Source: SAR202 cluster bacterium (GTDB lineage: Bacteria > Chloroflexota > Dehalococcoidia > Lucifugimonadales > VGZR01). Taken from it: a stretch of 64,000 nucleotides of DNA. Below the pieces are notes generated by a model. It saw only the letters and a list, made by a program, of their open reading frames with translations, had not been told where the DNA came from and did not search any database. Positions 36,015 through 45,351 of the stretch are shown here, piece after piece (position 1 is the stretch's first letter; every line of letters begins with the position of its first letter). The stretch covers positions 16,475-80,474 of the forward strand of contig VGZR01000001.1 in NCBI GenBank assembly GCA_016872515.1, read 5' to 3'. The position numbers and the translations under genes are program-made.

Positions 36015-37214
36015 CTACGTAGCGATGATGGCTTTGATGCGGTCGGCGATAATGTCCTCGTCGCCCTCCCGCACCGTCTGCATCCGGATGATGAAGGAGT
36101 CGTCTCCAGAGTCCAAACGTCCCCGATGCCCGCCGGGGTTCCCTGCGAACTGGCGCACCCAAATCTTGGGCTTACCCTCCTTCAGCTTGCGGACAACGTC
36201 TTGGGCCGTCATCTTGGCTGCCTGGGGGTCAACGACGACCCGCAACCCTTCCATCAGGCCCTGCTCGGGGAACCGCACCAGCGTAACGCCAGGGAGGCCG
36301 CTGAGCTTGGTGTGGATGGGCGCCAGCCGCCGCTCGTAGCCGTGGATGCGCGCCTCATGGTCCATCGTCAGCCACTCGCGCAGCGCCACGTAGGTCGCGA
36401 CGACGGACTGCCGGTCGAGCTTCATGGGCCGTCCGAAGGCACGTATCTTCTTGGCCTCGAACCCGATGAAGCTGTTGTCTCTGGCCGCCTGTACGAGTTC
36501 CTTCTTGCCCACCAGGATGCCGGAGGAGTTGAGTGCTCCGAAGTACTTGGCGCCATAGGCCACAAGGTCGGCACCCATCTGCGCCCACTTGCTGAGCCTT
36601 TCGGTGGGATACACCTGCCCAGCCGCATCCACCACAACGGGTAGTCCGCGGGCATGGGCGATGCGGATGACGTCGCGGATGTGCACGGAGTCGGTACGTT
36701 TGTCCGGGTCGTCGTAGAGGCCGCCGGCCAGGTAATGGATGCCTGCCGTGCGAGGGCCGATGGCCGCCTCGATGTGCTCAGGCCGAGTACCGCCCGCCTC
36801 GCCGACCTGGACGAGCTTGCCTCCGGGTATCTCCAACGCGCGGTCGTAGATGACCCGCAGCTGCCGCTGGATGACAAACTCGTTGGGCATGCCCGTCGTG
36901 TCGGGAAGCTGCTCGATCCTCTTCACGTCGGTGCCGGTCATGCAGGCGGCGGCCCCGACCGCCAGCGCCGCGGCGGCTCCGGAGGTGACCAGCGCCGCCT
37001 CGACGCCCAGCATCTTGGCGATGCGGTTACCCACGGTGTCCATCAGCTCGGACATCTCGACGTAGTCGCTCAGGGAGTCCTCCATCGCTGCGCGCACCGT
37101 CGGCGACGGGGTGTTCCCGCCGATAGCCGTCGGGTGGCCAAGGGCGTTGATGACGGGCGTGATACCCAACTCCTCGTAGATGCGCCCGGTCTTTCTCATG
37201 CTTCCACCTCTCAC
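36015..37214 (-). CDS. SelA-like PLP-dependent family protein (paralogue of 5706-6848)
   Basis: GITPVINALGHPTAIGGNTPSPTVRAAMEDSL...VTSGAAAALAVGAAACMTG...QLPDTTGMPNEFVIQRQ...LPVVVDAAGQVYP...LVAYGAKYFGALNSSGILVGKKELVQAA. Confidence 0.82.
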   Translation of the reverse strand: MRGGSMRKTGRIYEELGITPVINALGHPTAIGGNTPSPTVRAAMEDSLSDYVEMSELMDTVGNRIAKMLGVEAALVTSGAAAALAVGAAACMTGTDVKRIEQLPDTTGMPNEFVIQRQLRVIYDRALEIPGGKLVQVGEAGGTRPEHIEAAIGPRTAGIHYLAGGLYDDPDKRTDSVHIRDVIRIAHARGLPVVVDAAGQVYPTERLSKWAQMGADLVAYGAKYFGALNSSGILVGKKELVQAARDNSFIGFEAKKIRAFGRPMKLDRQSVVATYVALREWLTMDHEARIHGYERRLAPIHTKLSGLPGVTLVRFPEQGLMEGLRVVVDPQAAKMTAQDVVRKLKEGKPKIWVRQFAGNPGGHRGRLDSGDDSFIIRMQTVREGDEDIIADRIKAIIAT

Positions 37215-38203
37215 TCCCCGAATGCGTTGATGGTGCGGATATAGGACGCCTTCACATCGTCCACCGCGAACGGCGCGACGACGGGGAGCTGCAGCCCCAG
37301 ACCACGCCGCCGTTCAATCTCGGCGCGGCAGTGCTCCGCCGTGCCCACGACGGCCACCTCGTCCTGCATGGCCTTGGTGATGGCCTTGGCCGCGGCGTCG
37401 GTATCGCCGCGGGCAGCGGCCTGCTCCGCAGCCTCCATCTCGGCGCCAAAGCCGCAGGCGGCGAAGAAGTCACGGTAGTACGAGTACGACGCATAGGAGG
37501 CTATCTGGCGCTGGAGGGCTTTGCGCGCCGCCGCCTCGTCGGGGCCGACGGCGACGCGGACGTAGCCCGCGATGTCCACCGCCGAGGAGTCGCGTCCGGC
37601 GGCGCGAGCGGCGTCGTGGACCTGTTGTACGGCTTTTGGCAGGTAGCTGGCGGCTGTCCAGTTCAGCAGGACGCCATCGGCCACTTCTGCTGACAGCGTG
37701 ACCATGCGCGGGCCGAGGGCGGCGATGTAGATGGGCACGGACATGCCTTGGACAGCTCGGCCCAGCCTTGCCTCCTGGACGGAGAACTCGCGGCCCTGGA
37801 AGGTGACGCTCTCGCCGCGGAGAAGACCGCGTGCGATGGCCACCGTCTCACGCATCCTGCCGACGGGCCTGGCGAATGGCACGCCGTGCGTCTGCACCGT
37901 GGTCCCCTCATGACCGGTGCCTAGGCCCAAGATGAACCTGTTCCCCGAGGCGCCTGCCAACCCCGCCGCCGACATCGCCGTGAGGGTAGGCGTACGGTGA
38001 AAGATGGGCAGGATGCCGGTGGCTAGCTTTACATTCGAGGTGGCGCAGGCGAAGGTGGCCAATAGGGTCAGTGCATCGCGGCCTCCGCCTTCGGGCACCC
38101 AGACGTACTCAAAACCGCGCCGCTCGGCCAGCGCCGCCAGCTCCGCGAGGTCTTTGACGCTCAAACGCGAGTCGTTTTCGAGGCGGACACCAAGTCGGGG
38201 CAC
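37211..38203 (-). CDS. LLM-class (F420-dependent-type) flavin oxidoreductase
   Basis: VPRLGVRLENDSRLSVKDLAELAALAERRGFEYVWVPEGGGRDALTLLATFACATSNVKLATGILPIFHRTPTLTAMSAAGLAGASGNRFILGLGTGH...: luciferase-like monooxygenase family; GTG start at 38203, overlapping the next gene. Confidence 0.88.
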   Translation of the reverse strand: MPRLGVRLENDSRLSVKDLAELAALAERRGFEYVWVPEGGGRDALTLLATFACATSNVKLATGILPIFHRTPTLTAMSAAGLAGASGNRFILGLGTGHEGTTVQTHGVPFARPVGRMRETVAIARGLLRGESVTFQGREFSVQEARLGRAVQGMSVPIYIAALGPRMVTLSAEVADGVLLNWTAASYLPKAVQQVHDAARAAGRDSSAVDIAGYVRVAVGPDEAAARKALQRQIASYASYSYYRDFFAACGFGAEMEAAEQAAARGDTDAAAKAITKAMQDEVAVVGTAEHCRAEIERRRGLGLQLPVVAPFAVDDVKASYIRTINAFGE

Positions 38204-38332
38204 CGGCAACTCCTTAGAAAAGCTGCGGCCTATTGTGTCGTCGCATGTTGAGGGTGTCAACCTAACGAGGGCAAGGGAGCCGGGAGAGGATTGGTATAAT
38301 CCACGACAGATTGGAAAGTAGAGGAGGAATAC

Positions 38333-39103
38333 GTGCGCCTCAAGGGTAAGGTCGCCATCATCACCGGTGCGGCGGCCGGCGTGCCCGGTGAGATGATGGG
38401 CATCGGTGGCGCCGCTGCCTGGCTGTTCGTGCGCGAAGGCGCCACGGTGGTCATCGGAGACATCAACGAAAAACAGGGTCGGCGCACCGTTGCCAAGCTG
38501 CGCGAAAGCGGCGGCGAGGCCCTCTTTCAACACCTGGACGTCACCAGCGAACAAGGATGGCAGGGCGTCGTCAGGGAGACGGCGTCGCGGTATGGCAAGC
38601 TGGATATCTTGGTCAACAACGCGGGCATCGGCATCCTGGCGACCGTCGAGGAGACGACGGTCGAGCTTTGGGATGCCCATATGAACGTGCACGCCAGAGG
38701 GGCGTTCCTCGGGACGAAGTATGCTATCCCCGAGGTGCGGAAGGCCGGTGGCGGCTCAATCGTCAACGTGTCGTCCATCCACGGCATCACGGGCAGCCCG
38801 ACCTTGGCCGCGTACCATGCGGCGAAGGGCGCGGTCCGCATCTTCACCAAGGCGGCGGCCATCCAGTATGCCAAGGATAAGATACGGGTCAACTCCGTAC
38901 ACCCCGGCTACACGATGACCCCCATGACCGAGCCTGGCTTCTCCATCCCTGACGTCATGAAGGCTGTCATGGGCCGCATCCCTCTGGGCCGCCTAGCTAA
39001 GCCGGAGGAGATTGCCGCCGGGATTCTCTACCTTGCCTCAGACGAGTCTTCGTACGTGACGGGCGCCGAGTTGGTCATAGACGGTGGGGTTACAGCTCAG
39101 TGA
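38333..39103 (+). CDS. SDR-family NAD(P)-dependent oxidoreductase
   Basis: MRLKGKVAIITGAAAGVPGEMMGIGGAAAWLFVREGATVVIGDI...DILVNNAGIGIL...SIVNVSSIHGITGSPTLAAYHAAKGAVRIFTKAAAIQYAKDKIRVNSVHPGYTMTPM...ASDESSYVTGAELVIDGGVTAQ. Confidence 0.95.
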   Translation: MRLKGKVAIITGAAAGVPGEMMGIGGAAAWLFVREGATVVIGDINEKQGRRTVAKLRESGGEALFQHLDVTSEQGWQGVVRETASRYGKLDILVNNAGIGILATVEETTVELWDAHMNVHARGAFLGTKYAIPEVRKAGGGSIVNVSSIHGITGSPTLAAYHAAKGAVRIFTKAAAIQYAKDKIRVNSVHPGYTMTPMTEPGFSIPDVMKAVMGRIPLGRLAKPEEIAAGILYLASDESSYVTGAELVIDGGVTAQ

Positions 39104-39134
39104 TGCTGGATACTCTGAGTCCTGGAGAGACAAG

Positions 39135-39911
39135 ATGCGTTTGAAAGGCAAGGTCGCGCTCATCACTGGCGCCGCCACCGGCGAACGCGACGGCCTGAAA
39201 GGCATCGGCGGCGCGTCGGCATGGCTGTTCGCTCGTGAGGGAGCGAAGGTCGTCGTCACCGACATCAATGACGAGATGGGAAGGCGGACGGTAAAGCAGC
39301 TGACAGACGATGGCCACAACGCGATGTACGTCCACCTCGACGTCACTGGTGAGGACGAATGGCGCCGCGCCACCATCGCGACGGTGTCGAAGTACGGGCG
39401 GCTGGATGTCCTGGTGAACTGCGCCGGAGACTCGGCGGGCTCGGAGTTCCCCGTAGAGACCACGACGCTGCAGGCCTGGAACAGGATGATGGACATCAAC
39501 GCCAAGGGCACGTTATTGGGTATGAAGCACGCCATCCCTGAGATGCGCAAGGTTGGGGGCGGCTCCATCGTGAACATCTCCTCGATGCACGGCATCGTCG
39601 GCACCTTCACCGTGACGGCGTACCAGGCCGCCAAGGGCGCCGTGCGTATCCTCAGCAAGGCTGCGGCCATCCAGTACGCGAAGGACAACATCCGGGTGAA
39701 CTCTGTACACCCCGGATTCACCGTCACGCCACTGACGGCATCCATGTTCACGAAGCCGGACATCCATGCCGACCGAGTCAAAGGCGTGCCGATGGGCCGG
39801 ATGGCGAAGGCCGAGGAGATCGCCTACTGCGTCCTGTACCTCGCCTCCGACGAGTCGTCATACGTGACGGGCGCTGAGCTGGTCGTGGACGGCGGCGTCA
39901 TCGCCCAGTAG
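39135..39911 (+). CDS. SDR-family NAD(P)-dependent oxidoreductase (tandem paralogue)
   Basis: MRLKGKVALITGAATGERDGLKGIGGASAWLFAREGAKVVVTDI...LDVLVNCAGDSAGS...SIVNISSMHGIVGTFTVTAYQAAKGAVRILSKAAAIQYAKDNIRVNSVHPGFTVTPL. Confidence 0.95.
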   Translation: MRLKGKVALITGAATGERDGLKGIGGASAWLFAREGAKVVVTDINDEMGRRTVKQLTDDGHNAMYVHLDVTGEDEWRRATIATVSKYGRLDVLVNCAGDSAGSEFPVETTTLQAWNRMMDINAKGTLLGMKHAIPEMRKVGGGSIVNISSMHGIVGTFTVTAYQAAKGAVRILSKAAAIQYAKDNIRVNSVHPGFTVTPLTASMFTKPDIHADRVKGVPMGRMAKAEEIAYCVLYLASDESSYVTGAELVVDGGVIAQ

Positions 39912-39929
39912 CCGGACGAGTCACATCTC

Positions 39930-40787
39930 ATGCTGAAAACACCGGTCATAGATTTCCACACGCATATCTTCCCGCCAGACGTCTGCGCCCACCGTGAGCG
40001 CTACCTGGAGCGGGACGCGACCCTGCGCGACCTGTACGCCAGCGCCAAGGCAAGGATGACTGGGGCGGACGAACTGCTCCAGGCGATGGACGAAGACAAG
40101 GTGGACGTGTCGGTGGCGATGGGCATCGGCTGGACGGACCAGGGCCTGGCCCGTGAGTGCAATGACTACATCATCGAGACGGCGCGGAAACACGCGAAAC
40201 GCATCGTCGGTTTCGCCGGGGTGAACCCAGCGTGGGGCGATGCTGCGGCCGTGGAGGCGGAGCGGTGCGCTGCCGCCGGGCTGCGCGGCATCGGCGAGCT
40301 CCACCCCGACACGCAGGGATTCGATATCACCAACCAGGCGGACATGGCCCTGCTCATGGAGGCCGCGCGGCACCACAAGCTGCTGGTGACACTGCACTCG
40401 TCGGAGCCGGTGGGCCACGCCTATGCGGGCAAGGGCAAGACGACGCCGGAGCGCGTCATGCGCTTCGTCGCCAACTTCCCCGACATTACCTCGATCCTAG
40501 CGCACTGGGGCGGTGGGCTGCCCTTCTACAACCTCATGCCCGAGGTGCGCACGACGCTGGCGAACGTGTACTTCGACACGGCGGCATCGCCGTTCCTCTA
40601 CGACACCAGGGTGTTCGACACAGCGGCCATCCTGGTTGGCGCGGGAAGGGTACTGGTGGGCAGCGACTATCCACTGCTGCGCCACGGGCGACTGCGGGCG
40701 CAGGTCGAGACGTCCAAACTGACTCCTGCGGAGCGGGAAGCGCTCCTTGGTGGCAACGCGGCGGCGCTGCTAGGGCTGCGCCGCTAG
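39930..40787 (+). CDS. Amidohydrolase-2 (ACMSD-like) family protein
   Basis: VIDFHTHIFPPDVCAHRERY...VAMGIGWTDQGLARECNDYIIETARKHAKRIVGFAGVNP...GLRGIGELHPDTQGF...ILAHWGGGLPFYNL...VLVGSDYPLL. Confidence 0.9.
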   Translation: MLKTPVIDFHTHIFPPDVCAHRERYLERDATLRDLYASAKARMTGADELLQAMDEDKVDVSVAMGIGWTDQGLARECNDYIIETARKHAKRIVGFAGVNPAWGDAAAVEAERCAAAGLRGIGELHPDTQGFDITNQADMALLMEAARHHKLLVTLHSSEPVGHAYAGKGKTTPERVMRFVANFPDITSILAHWGGGLPFYNLMPEVRTTLANVYFDTAASPFLYDTRVFDTAAILVGAGRVLVGSDYPLLRHGRLRAQVETSKLTPAEREALLGGNAAALLGLRR

Positions 40788-40979
40788 CTGTTTCGGCGGG
40801 CAGCGCACGTCGGCGTAGGAGCAGAAGACGCAGCAGTCGCCGCGCTTAGGGCGCAGGACTGCCTTGCAGTTGGCGCAGTCGTAGAAGAACTGGCAGGCAT
40901 CGGTCGGCATCTCCGTCTTTTGCACGAAGCTGCACTCAGGACACTTGAGGTTGGCGCTCAGCGCGATACCTGAAGGCAT
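40770..40979 (-). CDS. Small Cys-rich GDCCVFCSY-type zinc-ribbon protein
   Basis: MPSGIALSANLKCPECSFVQKTEMPTDACQFFYDCANCKAVLRPKRGDCCVFCSYADVRCPPKQ: multiple CxxC motifs and a GDCCVFCSY core. Confidence 0.75.
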   Translation of the reverse strand: MPSGIALSANLKCPECSFVQKTEMPTDACQFFYDCANCKAVLRPKRGDCCVFCSYADVRCPPKQLAAQP

Positions 40980-40986
40980 TTGAGTG

Positions 40987-42177
40987 TTAGATGTCGCGTT
41001 TTGGCCGGAAGATGCCGAAGGAACTGGTGTAGCCGTGGAGGTACGTGGTGCCACTCACCTGGCCGATCTCGCCGTTACAGAAGAAGCCGGTCAGGGGCAT
41101 GTCGCTGATCTTGGCGTGGAACATGTAAGTGTCGTGGTCAGGCCGCCCGTAAAGGTACGCCCCTCTGCCGAGGCACTGGAAGAGCAAGGCGCCCTGGCCG
41201 ACGCTGTTCCGGCGTGAGGCGGCGTAACGGGTGAGCATGACGTCGAGGTCGGCGGCGGACGTGGTGGCATCGCGCAGGTGGAACTGCACGGTCTGGCCCT
41301 CCTTGAGGACCTCGCCGACGGCCAGCGCGCCATGCTCCTGGTCGGCCCCCAGGATATTGCGGATGAGGAAGTCGCCCTGACGGGGGTTGTCGTTCATCTC
41401 ATCCATGACGATGCCGAGGAACAGGGACTGGCGGGCGAGCCGTTGGTCGTCTTCGGGTAGGGTGGAGTAGAGCTCTTGCAGCACCTTGAGCGGCTGCTGG
41501 CCGTCCACCTCCAGGAGGTAGTTGGCATGGCAGGCGGTGACGTGCATCGGCTGGCCGACGGGACGGCAGCCTTGGGCGACGACGGTGTCCACGGTGATGT
41601 TGCCGGAGAGGGCGACGCCGACGGCCCCTGCGCGGTGGGTGCTGCCACCAAGGAAGAGTGCGTTGCCGCCGGGCTGGTGGGCGCCGCTCGCCAGGCCGCC
41701 GATCTTGGCGCTGAGAGGATAGGCGAAGTCCAGGCCCATCAGCAGGGCCTCGCCCCGGATGCTGAAGGGGTCGGCCACCATCAGGAACACTGGGTCGGCG
41801 CTGGCCTGGGCGCCGACCAGAGACTCCCATTCGGAAGGCGCGGCATCCTCGTCAGGGAGCTTGTCATCCTCTATGTGGAAGGGACTCAGCGTCACGTTTG
41901 GTAGAACAGCGGCGGAGACGGCGAACGCGGGGCTGCGCTCGACCTCTTGACCCGCGCCGATGACGCCGTCGGCGGAGCAGCCGAGCACAAGACCACCACC
42001 CAATGCGTGGTGTAGAAGTTCGGGCGCGGCGTCGTAACCCGTGGCGTGATGCGGCGACGAAAAGGCGACCACCAGGTCGGGGACCGTGCTGCCTAGCTCC
42101 GCCTTGACCGTCGCGGCGCACTCGGCGACGGCCTCGGTCAGTGTCGCCTTCTCAGATAGCGCCGATGCCCACTTCAT
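40987..42177 (-). CDS. FIST N/C-domain putative signal-transduction sensor
   Basis: MKWASALSEKATLTEAVAECAATVKAELGSTVPDLVVAFSSPHHATGY...GGLVLGCSADGVIGAGQEVERSPAFAVSAAVLPN...GLASGAHQPGG...VLFQCLGRG...DMPLTGFFCNGEIGQVSGTTYLHGYTSSFGIFR. Confidence 0.85.
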   Translation of the reverse strand: MKWASALSEKATLTEAVAECAATVKAELGSTVPDLVVAFSSPHHATGYDAAPELLHHALGGGLVLGCSADGVIGAGQEVERSPAFAVSAAVLPNVTLSPFHIEDDKLPDEDAAPSEWESLVGAQASADPVFLMVADPFSIRGEALLMGLDFAYPLSAKIGGLASGAHQPGGNALFLGGSTHRAGAVGVALSGNITVDTVVAQGCRPVGQPMHVTACHANYLLEVDGQQPLKVLQELYSTLPEDDQRLARQSLFLGIVMDEMNDNPRQGDFLIRNILGADQEHGALAVGEVLKEGQTVQFHLRDATTSAADLDVMLTRYAASRRNSVGQGALLFQCLGRGAYLYGRPDHDTYMFHAKISDMPLTGFFCNGEIGQVSGTTYLHGYTSSFGIFRPKRDI

Positions 42178-42238
42178 CTCATCACTCCGACTTCCACTGC
42201 CCGGTACAATGGCAATTCTAGTCGAGGTGAGGGGACTC

Positions 42239-42874
42239 GTGGAAGTACCGGCAGCCGCTAGGGTTGGACCTGACAGCATCCGCGCGTTCGTGGCCATCGA
42301 GCTGCCGGATGAGGTCAAGGCGGACCTGGAGCGGCAGGTCGCAGCGCTGCGGCAAGCGAATGTGCGCGGGCTGCGCCTGGTTCGCCCGGAAGCGGTGCAC
42401 CTGACCTTGAAGTTCCTGGGAGAGGTTTCGCACCCTCAGGTGGTCCAGGTGTCCGAGGCGGTGAAGTGCGTCTCCGCGGACCACGAGCCGTTTTCGCTGG
42501 GATTGGCCGATGTGGGGATGTTCCCGCCGAGAGGGCCGGCTCGGGTGCTGTGGGTCGGCGTGGGAGGCGATGTCGAGGCGTTGGCGGCGCTGCAAAGGAA
42601 CATCGAGGAGGCGCTGACGGCTGTCGGCTTCGCAAAAGAGGGGAGAAGGTTCACGCCTCATCTCACGCTTGCCCGAATCAACGACAACGCGACGTTCGAC
42701 GAACGCAAAAAGGCTGCAGACGCGCACCGCACGGCCTGGAGTCCGAGCGGGTGTCGGATGCACGCAGAGGCAGTGAACCTGATGCGCAGCCATCTGAATG
42801 CCGATGGTGCTACATACGAGCGGCTGGCACGCATCCCGCTAGGGCGCAGAGCGGTGCGGGGGAGCGCAGGTTAG
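42239..42874 (+). CDS. thpR: RNA 2',3'-cyclic phosphodiesterase (2'-5' RNA ligase family)
   Basis: RAFVAIELPDEVKADLERQVAALR...EAVHLTLKFLGEVSHPQV...RRFTPHLTLARIND: two HxTx motifs typical of ThpR. Confidence 0.9.
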   Translation: MEVPAAARVGPDSIRAFVAIELPDEVKADLERQVAALRQANVRGLRLVRPEAVHLTLKFLGEVSHPQVVQVSEAVKCVSADHEPFSLGLADVGMFPPRGPARVLWVGVGGDVEALAALQRNIEEALTAVGFAKEGRRFTPHLTLARINDNATFDERKKAADAHRTAWSPSGCRMHAEAVNLMRSHLNADGATYERLARIPLGRRAVRGSAG

Positions 42875-42952
42875 CGCTTGTTCAGGCTAGGGAGCGGGGT
42901 GTATACTGGCCCAGCTTCGTATTCCTGGGCGGCGCAGCCAGAGGAGGCTGTT

Positions 42953-43171
42953 GTGAACAGTGGCGGAAACGTGTGGCCCGAGTGCCGTAAATGTCAGCGC
43001 GGAAATCTTCTCCCCCTCTCCGATTTTGGAAGCCAAGGAGCACCGATACACTACAAGGCGTGGGTGTGCAGCAATCCAGAGTGCGGCTTCAATATCAAGA
43101 TTCGGAATGGGGATGTCTTCGTCAATGAGCCCATCACGAGTGGGGCGTCGCACACGCCCAGGATGAGATAG
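42953..43171 (+). CDS. Small zinc-ribbon-like protein
   Basis: GTG start; NSGGNVWPECRKCQRGNLLPLSDFGSQGAPIHYKAWVCSNPECGFNIKIRNGDVFVNEPI with CxxC and CxxxxC. Confidence 0.6.
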   Translation: MNSGGNVWPECRKCQRGNLLPLSDFGSQGAPIHYKAWVCSNPECGFNIKIRNGDVFVNEPITSGASHTPRMR

Positions 43172-43181
43172 CCCGCATCCG

Positions 43182-44084
43182 GTGAAAGCGGACCCCGCTT
43201 TCTCAAACGACGTACCAGCAGCCTCTCCCGGCCCGACGCAACAGGGCAGGAACCCCCGCGCGCCACGCCGCTTATTGGGCGTCGCACTGCTGTCGGGCGG
43301 CCTGCTGCTCCTGGCAATGGTTGGAGCGTACTTCGGCTATCGCGCCTATGCACGTTCGAACGCGGATGTGCTGAACGTCTCCGCCGAGGTCGCGGCCGTG
43401 CAACCGGCGGTACGTGAACAGGCTCCAGAAGAAGACCTGCCGGAGTCAGAGGGCGATGCCCTCTTTACCGCTTACCAGGACGCCTATGCGGATGTCCAGG
43501 TCCATCCGAAGTATTGGAACAGGCCCCTGTGGGCCGGTTCCGGCTCCTCGCGCGGCGAAGGGTTGCCCGACGGCTTCGCGCCGGTGTCCCCCGACATGCA
43601 GCTGATGGCCAGCGGGCTGGCGGCGCGTGCCGAGAGCATCGCCATCCCCGCGATCGGCGTGGAGTCCAGCGTGGCGGAGCTGGCGATCCTCGACCTGGGC
43701 GACAGCAAGCAGTACGAGACGCCGAAGAACGTGGTGGGCCACATCCCCGAGACGGCGAACCCCGGCGAGGGCGGCAACGGCTGGTTCTTCGGCCACCTGG
43801 AGAGCCCCATCCGCGGCGAAGGTAACGTCTTCCGCCGCCTGCCAGAGGTGCCGAGGCTGCTCAAGGAGTACCTGGAGACGGGCGATGAACCCGTGTATGT
43901 CTTCCTGTCAAGCCTGGACGGGGAGTTCCTCTACCAGGTCACGGAGACGAAGGTGGTGCACAGGGACGACCTAGCGCTGTACGACTCCGACAGCGCGGAG
44001 GTTACGCTGGTGACGTGCTACCCGCGCTTCGTGTACGACCAGCGGGTGGTGGTGACGGCCAAACTGGTGGGTGTGAAGAGCTGA
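43182..44084 (+). CDS. Sortase family protein
   Basis: Single TM near N-terminus; ESIAIPAIGVESSVAELAI...ANPGEGGNGWFFGHLESPIRGEGNVFRRL...EVTLVTCYPRFVYDQRVVVTAKLV: sortase His (GHLE) and TLxTCYP Cys plus downstream Arg. Confidence 0.88.
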   Translation: MKADPAFSNDVPAASPGPTQQGRNPRAPRRLLGVALLSGGLLLLAMVGAYFGYRAYARSNADVLNVSAEVAAVQPAVREQAPEEDLPESEGDALFTAYQDAYADVQVHPKYWNRPLWAGSGSSRGEGLPDGFAPVSPDMQLMASGLAARAESIAIPAIGVESSVAELAILDLGDSKQYETPKNVVGHIPETANPGEGGNGWFFGHLESPIRGEGNVFRRLPEVPRLLKEYLETGDEPVYVFLSSLDGEFLYQVTETKVVHRDDLALYDSDSAEVTLVTCYPRFVYDQRVVVTAKLVGVKS

Positions 44085-44107
44085 AGCGCGGCCCCACGCG
44101 GACCGCC

Positions 44108-45001
44108 CTACCGCCGGGCGCTGGCCAGCGCCAGCGTATTTTTGATCACGGCCATGAACTCCTGCGTCCGCTTCGACAGCGTCTTGCCCTGGAGCCAGAT
44201 GACCCCGGCCTGCTCCACCGGAAGCAGGTGTGTCAGCTTCATCACGCCCAACTCCTCTAGGTCCTTGGGCTCGATGGCGAGGCTCGGCCCGACGGAGACA
44301 CCCATGCCGAGAGCCACGTAGCGTTTGATGGTGTCCATGCTGTCCAACTCGACGATGACCTCGAAGGACACCCCTCTGCGGCGGAACTCGGCCTCGAGCA
44401 TGCGGCGCGTCCACGTCCCCTTGCCCATCATGATGAGCGGGTGTTTGGCGATCTCCTCCAAGGTCGTGACAGGCGACTTCAGGAGGGGATGGCCCAACGG
44501 AGCGACCAGGACGCGCTCGTAGGGGAACAGGGGCAGGAACTCGAAGTCGGTGCCCCGCTCCGGGCTGGGAACCAGGCCGATGTCGGCCTCACCCTCTTCC
44601 ACCATGTGCATCACGTCCTCTCGCCTCCCTGCGAGGACGCGCAGGCGGGCATGGGGAGACGTCTTCAGGAAGACACGTACGGCCTGGACGAGGGTGTGGG
44701 GGATGATTTCGTGGGTGGAGGCGACGCGGACCGGCCCTTCCTGCTCGACGATGCCGGCGTGGGCGGCTAGTGAGTCGATGCCCTCCACGAGGGGAGATGC
44801 GAGCTGTGCCAAGGCCGCCCCGACCGGCGTGAGCTGGATCGGCCGCTTGATGCGGTCGAAGAGCTGGACTCCCAGCTCCTCTTCCAGTTTCTTGATGTGG
44901 GTCGTCACCGTCGGTTGGCCGACGTTGAGCTGCTCGGCGGCGCGCGAGATGCTCTTCAGCTTGGCAGCGGTGCAGAAACTCCGTAACTCCCTAAGTTCCA
45001 T
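44108..45001 (-). CDS. LysR-family regulator (CysB/Cbl-like)
   Basis: MELRELRSFCTAAKLKSISRAAEQLNVGQPTVTTHIKKLEEELGVQLFDRIKRPIQLTPVGAAL plus LysR substrate-binding domain. Confidence 0.92.
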   Translation of the reverse strand: MELRELRSFCTAAKLKSISRAAEQLNVGQPTVTTHIKKLEEELGVQLFDRIKRPIQLTPVGAALAQLASPLVEGIDSLAAHAGIVEQEGPVRVASTHEIIPHTLVQAVRVFLKTSPHARLRVLAGRREDVMHMVEEGEADIGLVPSPERGTDFEFLPLFPYERVLVAPLGHPLLKSPVTTLEEIAKHPLIMMGKGTWTRRMLEAEFRRRGVSFEVIVELDSMDTIKRYVALGMGVSVGPSLAIEPKDLEELGVMKLTHLLPVEQAGVIWLQGKTLSKRTQEFMAVIKNTLALASARR

Positions 45002-45019
45002 AGCCAGCCTCTACAGACA

Positions 45020-45032
45020 TATGCAAGTTATA
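45020..45032. promoter_or_regulatory. Candidate LysR (T-N11-A) operator TATGCAAGTTATA
   Basis: Interrupted palindrome TAT-N7-ATA in the AT-rich divergent region, 19 bp upstream of the lysR start codon. Confidence 0.35.
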
Positions 45033-45144
45033 GATGTAATGTATCACACAATATCCCTTCACAAGATACTCCTCTGGGCCTACGATAGTAATGCGATAAG
45101 CAAATGACCGAGCCCCCAAGAGGCCGAGTAGAGGAGGAAACAAG

Positions 45145-45297
45145 ATGTTTCAGAAGCTGATTGAGACTGTCCTGGAGCTCACGTCGAACCAGGGCTTCGA
45201 GTCGTACCTGCGGAACCTTCAGAAGAATGGGACCGCGGGCCTTCCGACCCGTGACGAGGCGCTGAAGGACTACCAGTCCGCCGTCCGGCCTCACTAA
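45145..45297 (+). CDS. 50-aa small protein of unknown function
   Basis: Manual translation MFQKLIETVLELTSNQGFESYLRNLQKNGTAGLPTRDEALKDYQSAVRPH*; strong SD-like GAGGAGG 10 nt upstream; absent from the ORF track. Confidence 0.7.
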   Translation: MFQKLIETVLELTSNQGFESYLRNLQKNGTAGLPTRDEALKDYQSAVRPH

Positions 45298-45351
45298 GCC
45301 GACAGCGCAAGCGATAGCGTGCCCCTGACGGGGCGCGCCAAGCAGAAGGTC

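Noticed and set aside
38204-38692. N-terminal extension of the LLM oxidoreductase ORF
   Set aside because: Overlaps the divergent promoter and the SDR gene; family-like sequence begins at VPRLGVRLEN (GTG at 38203).
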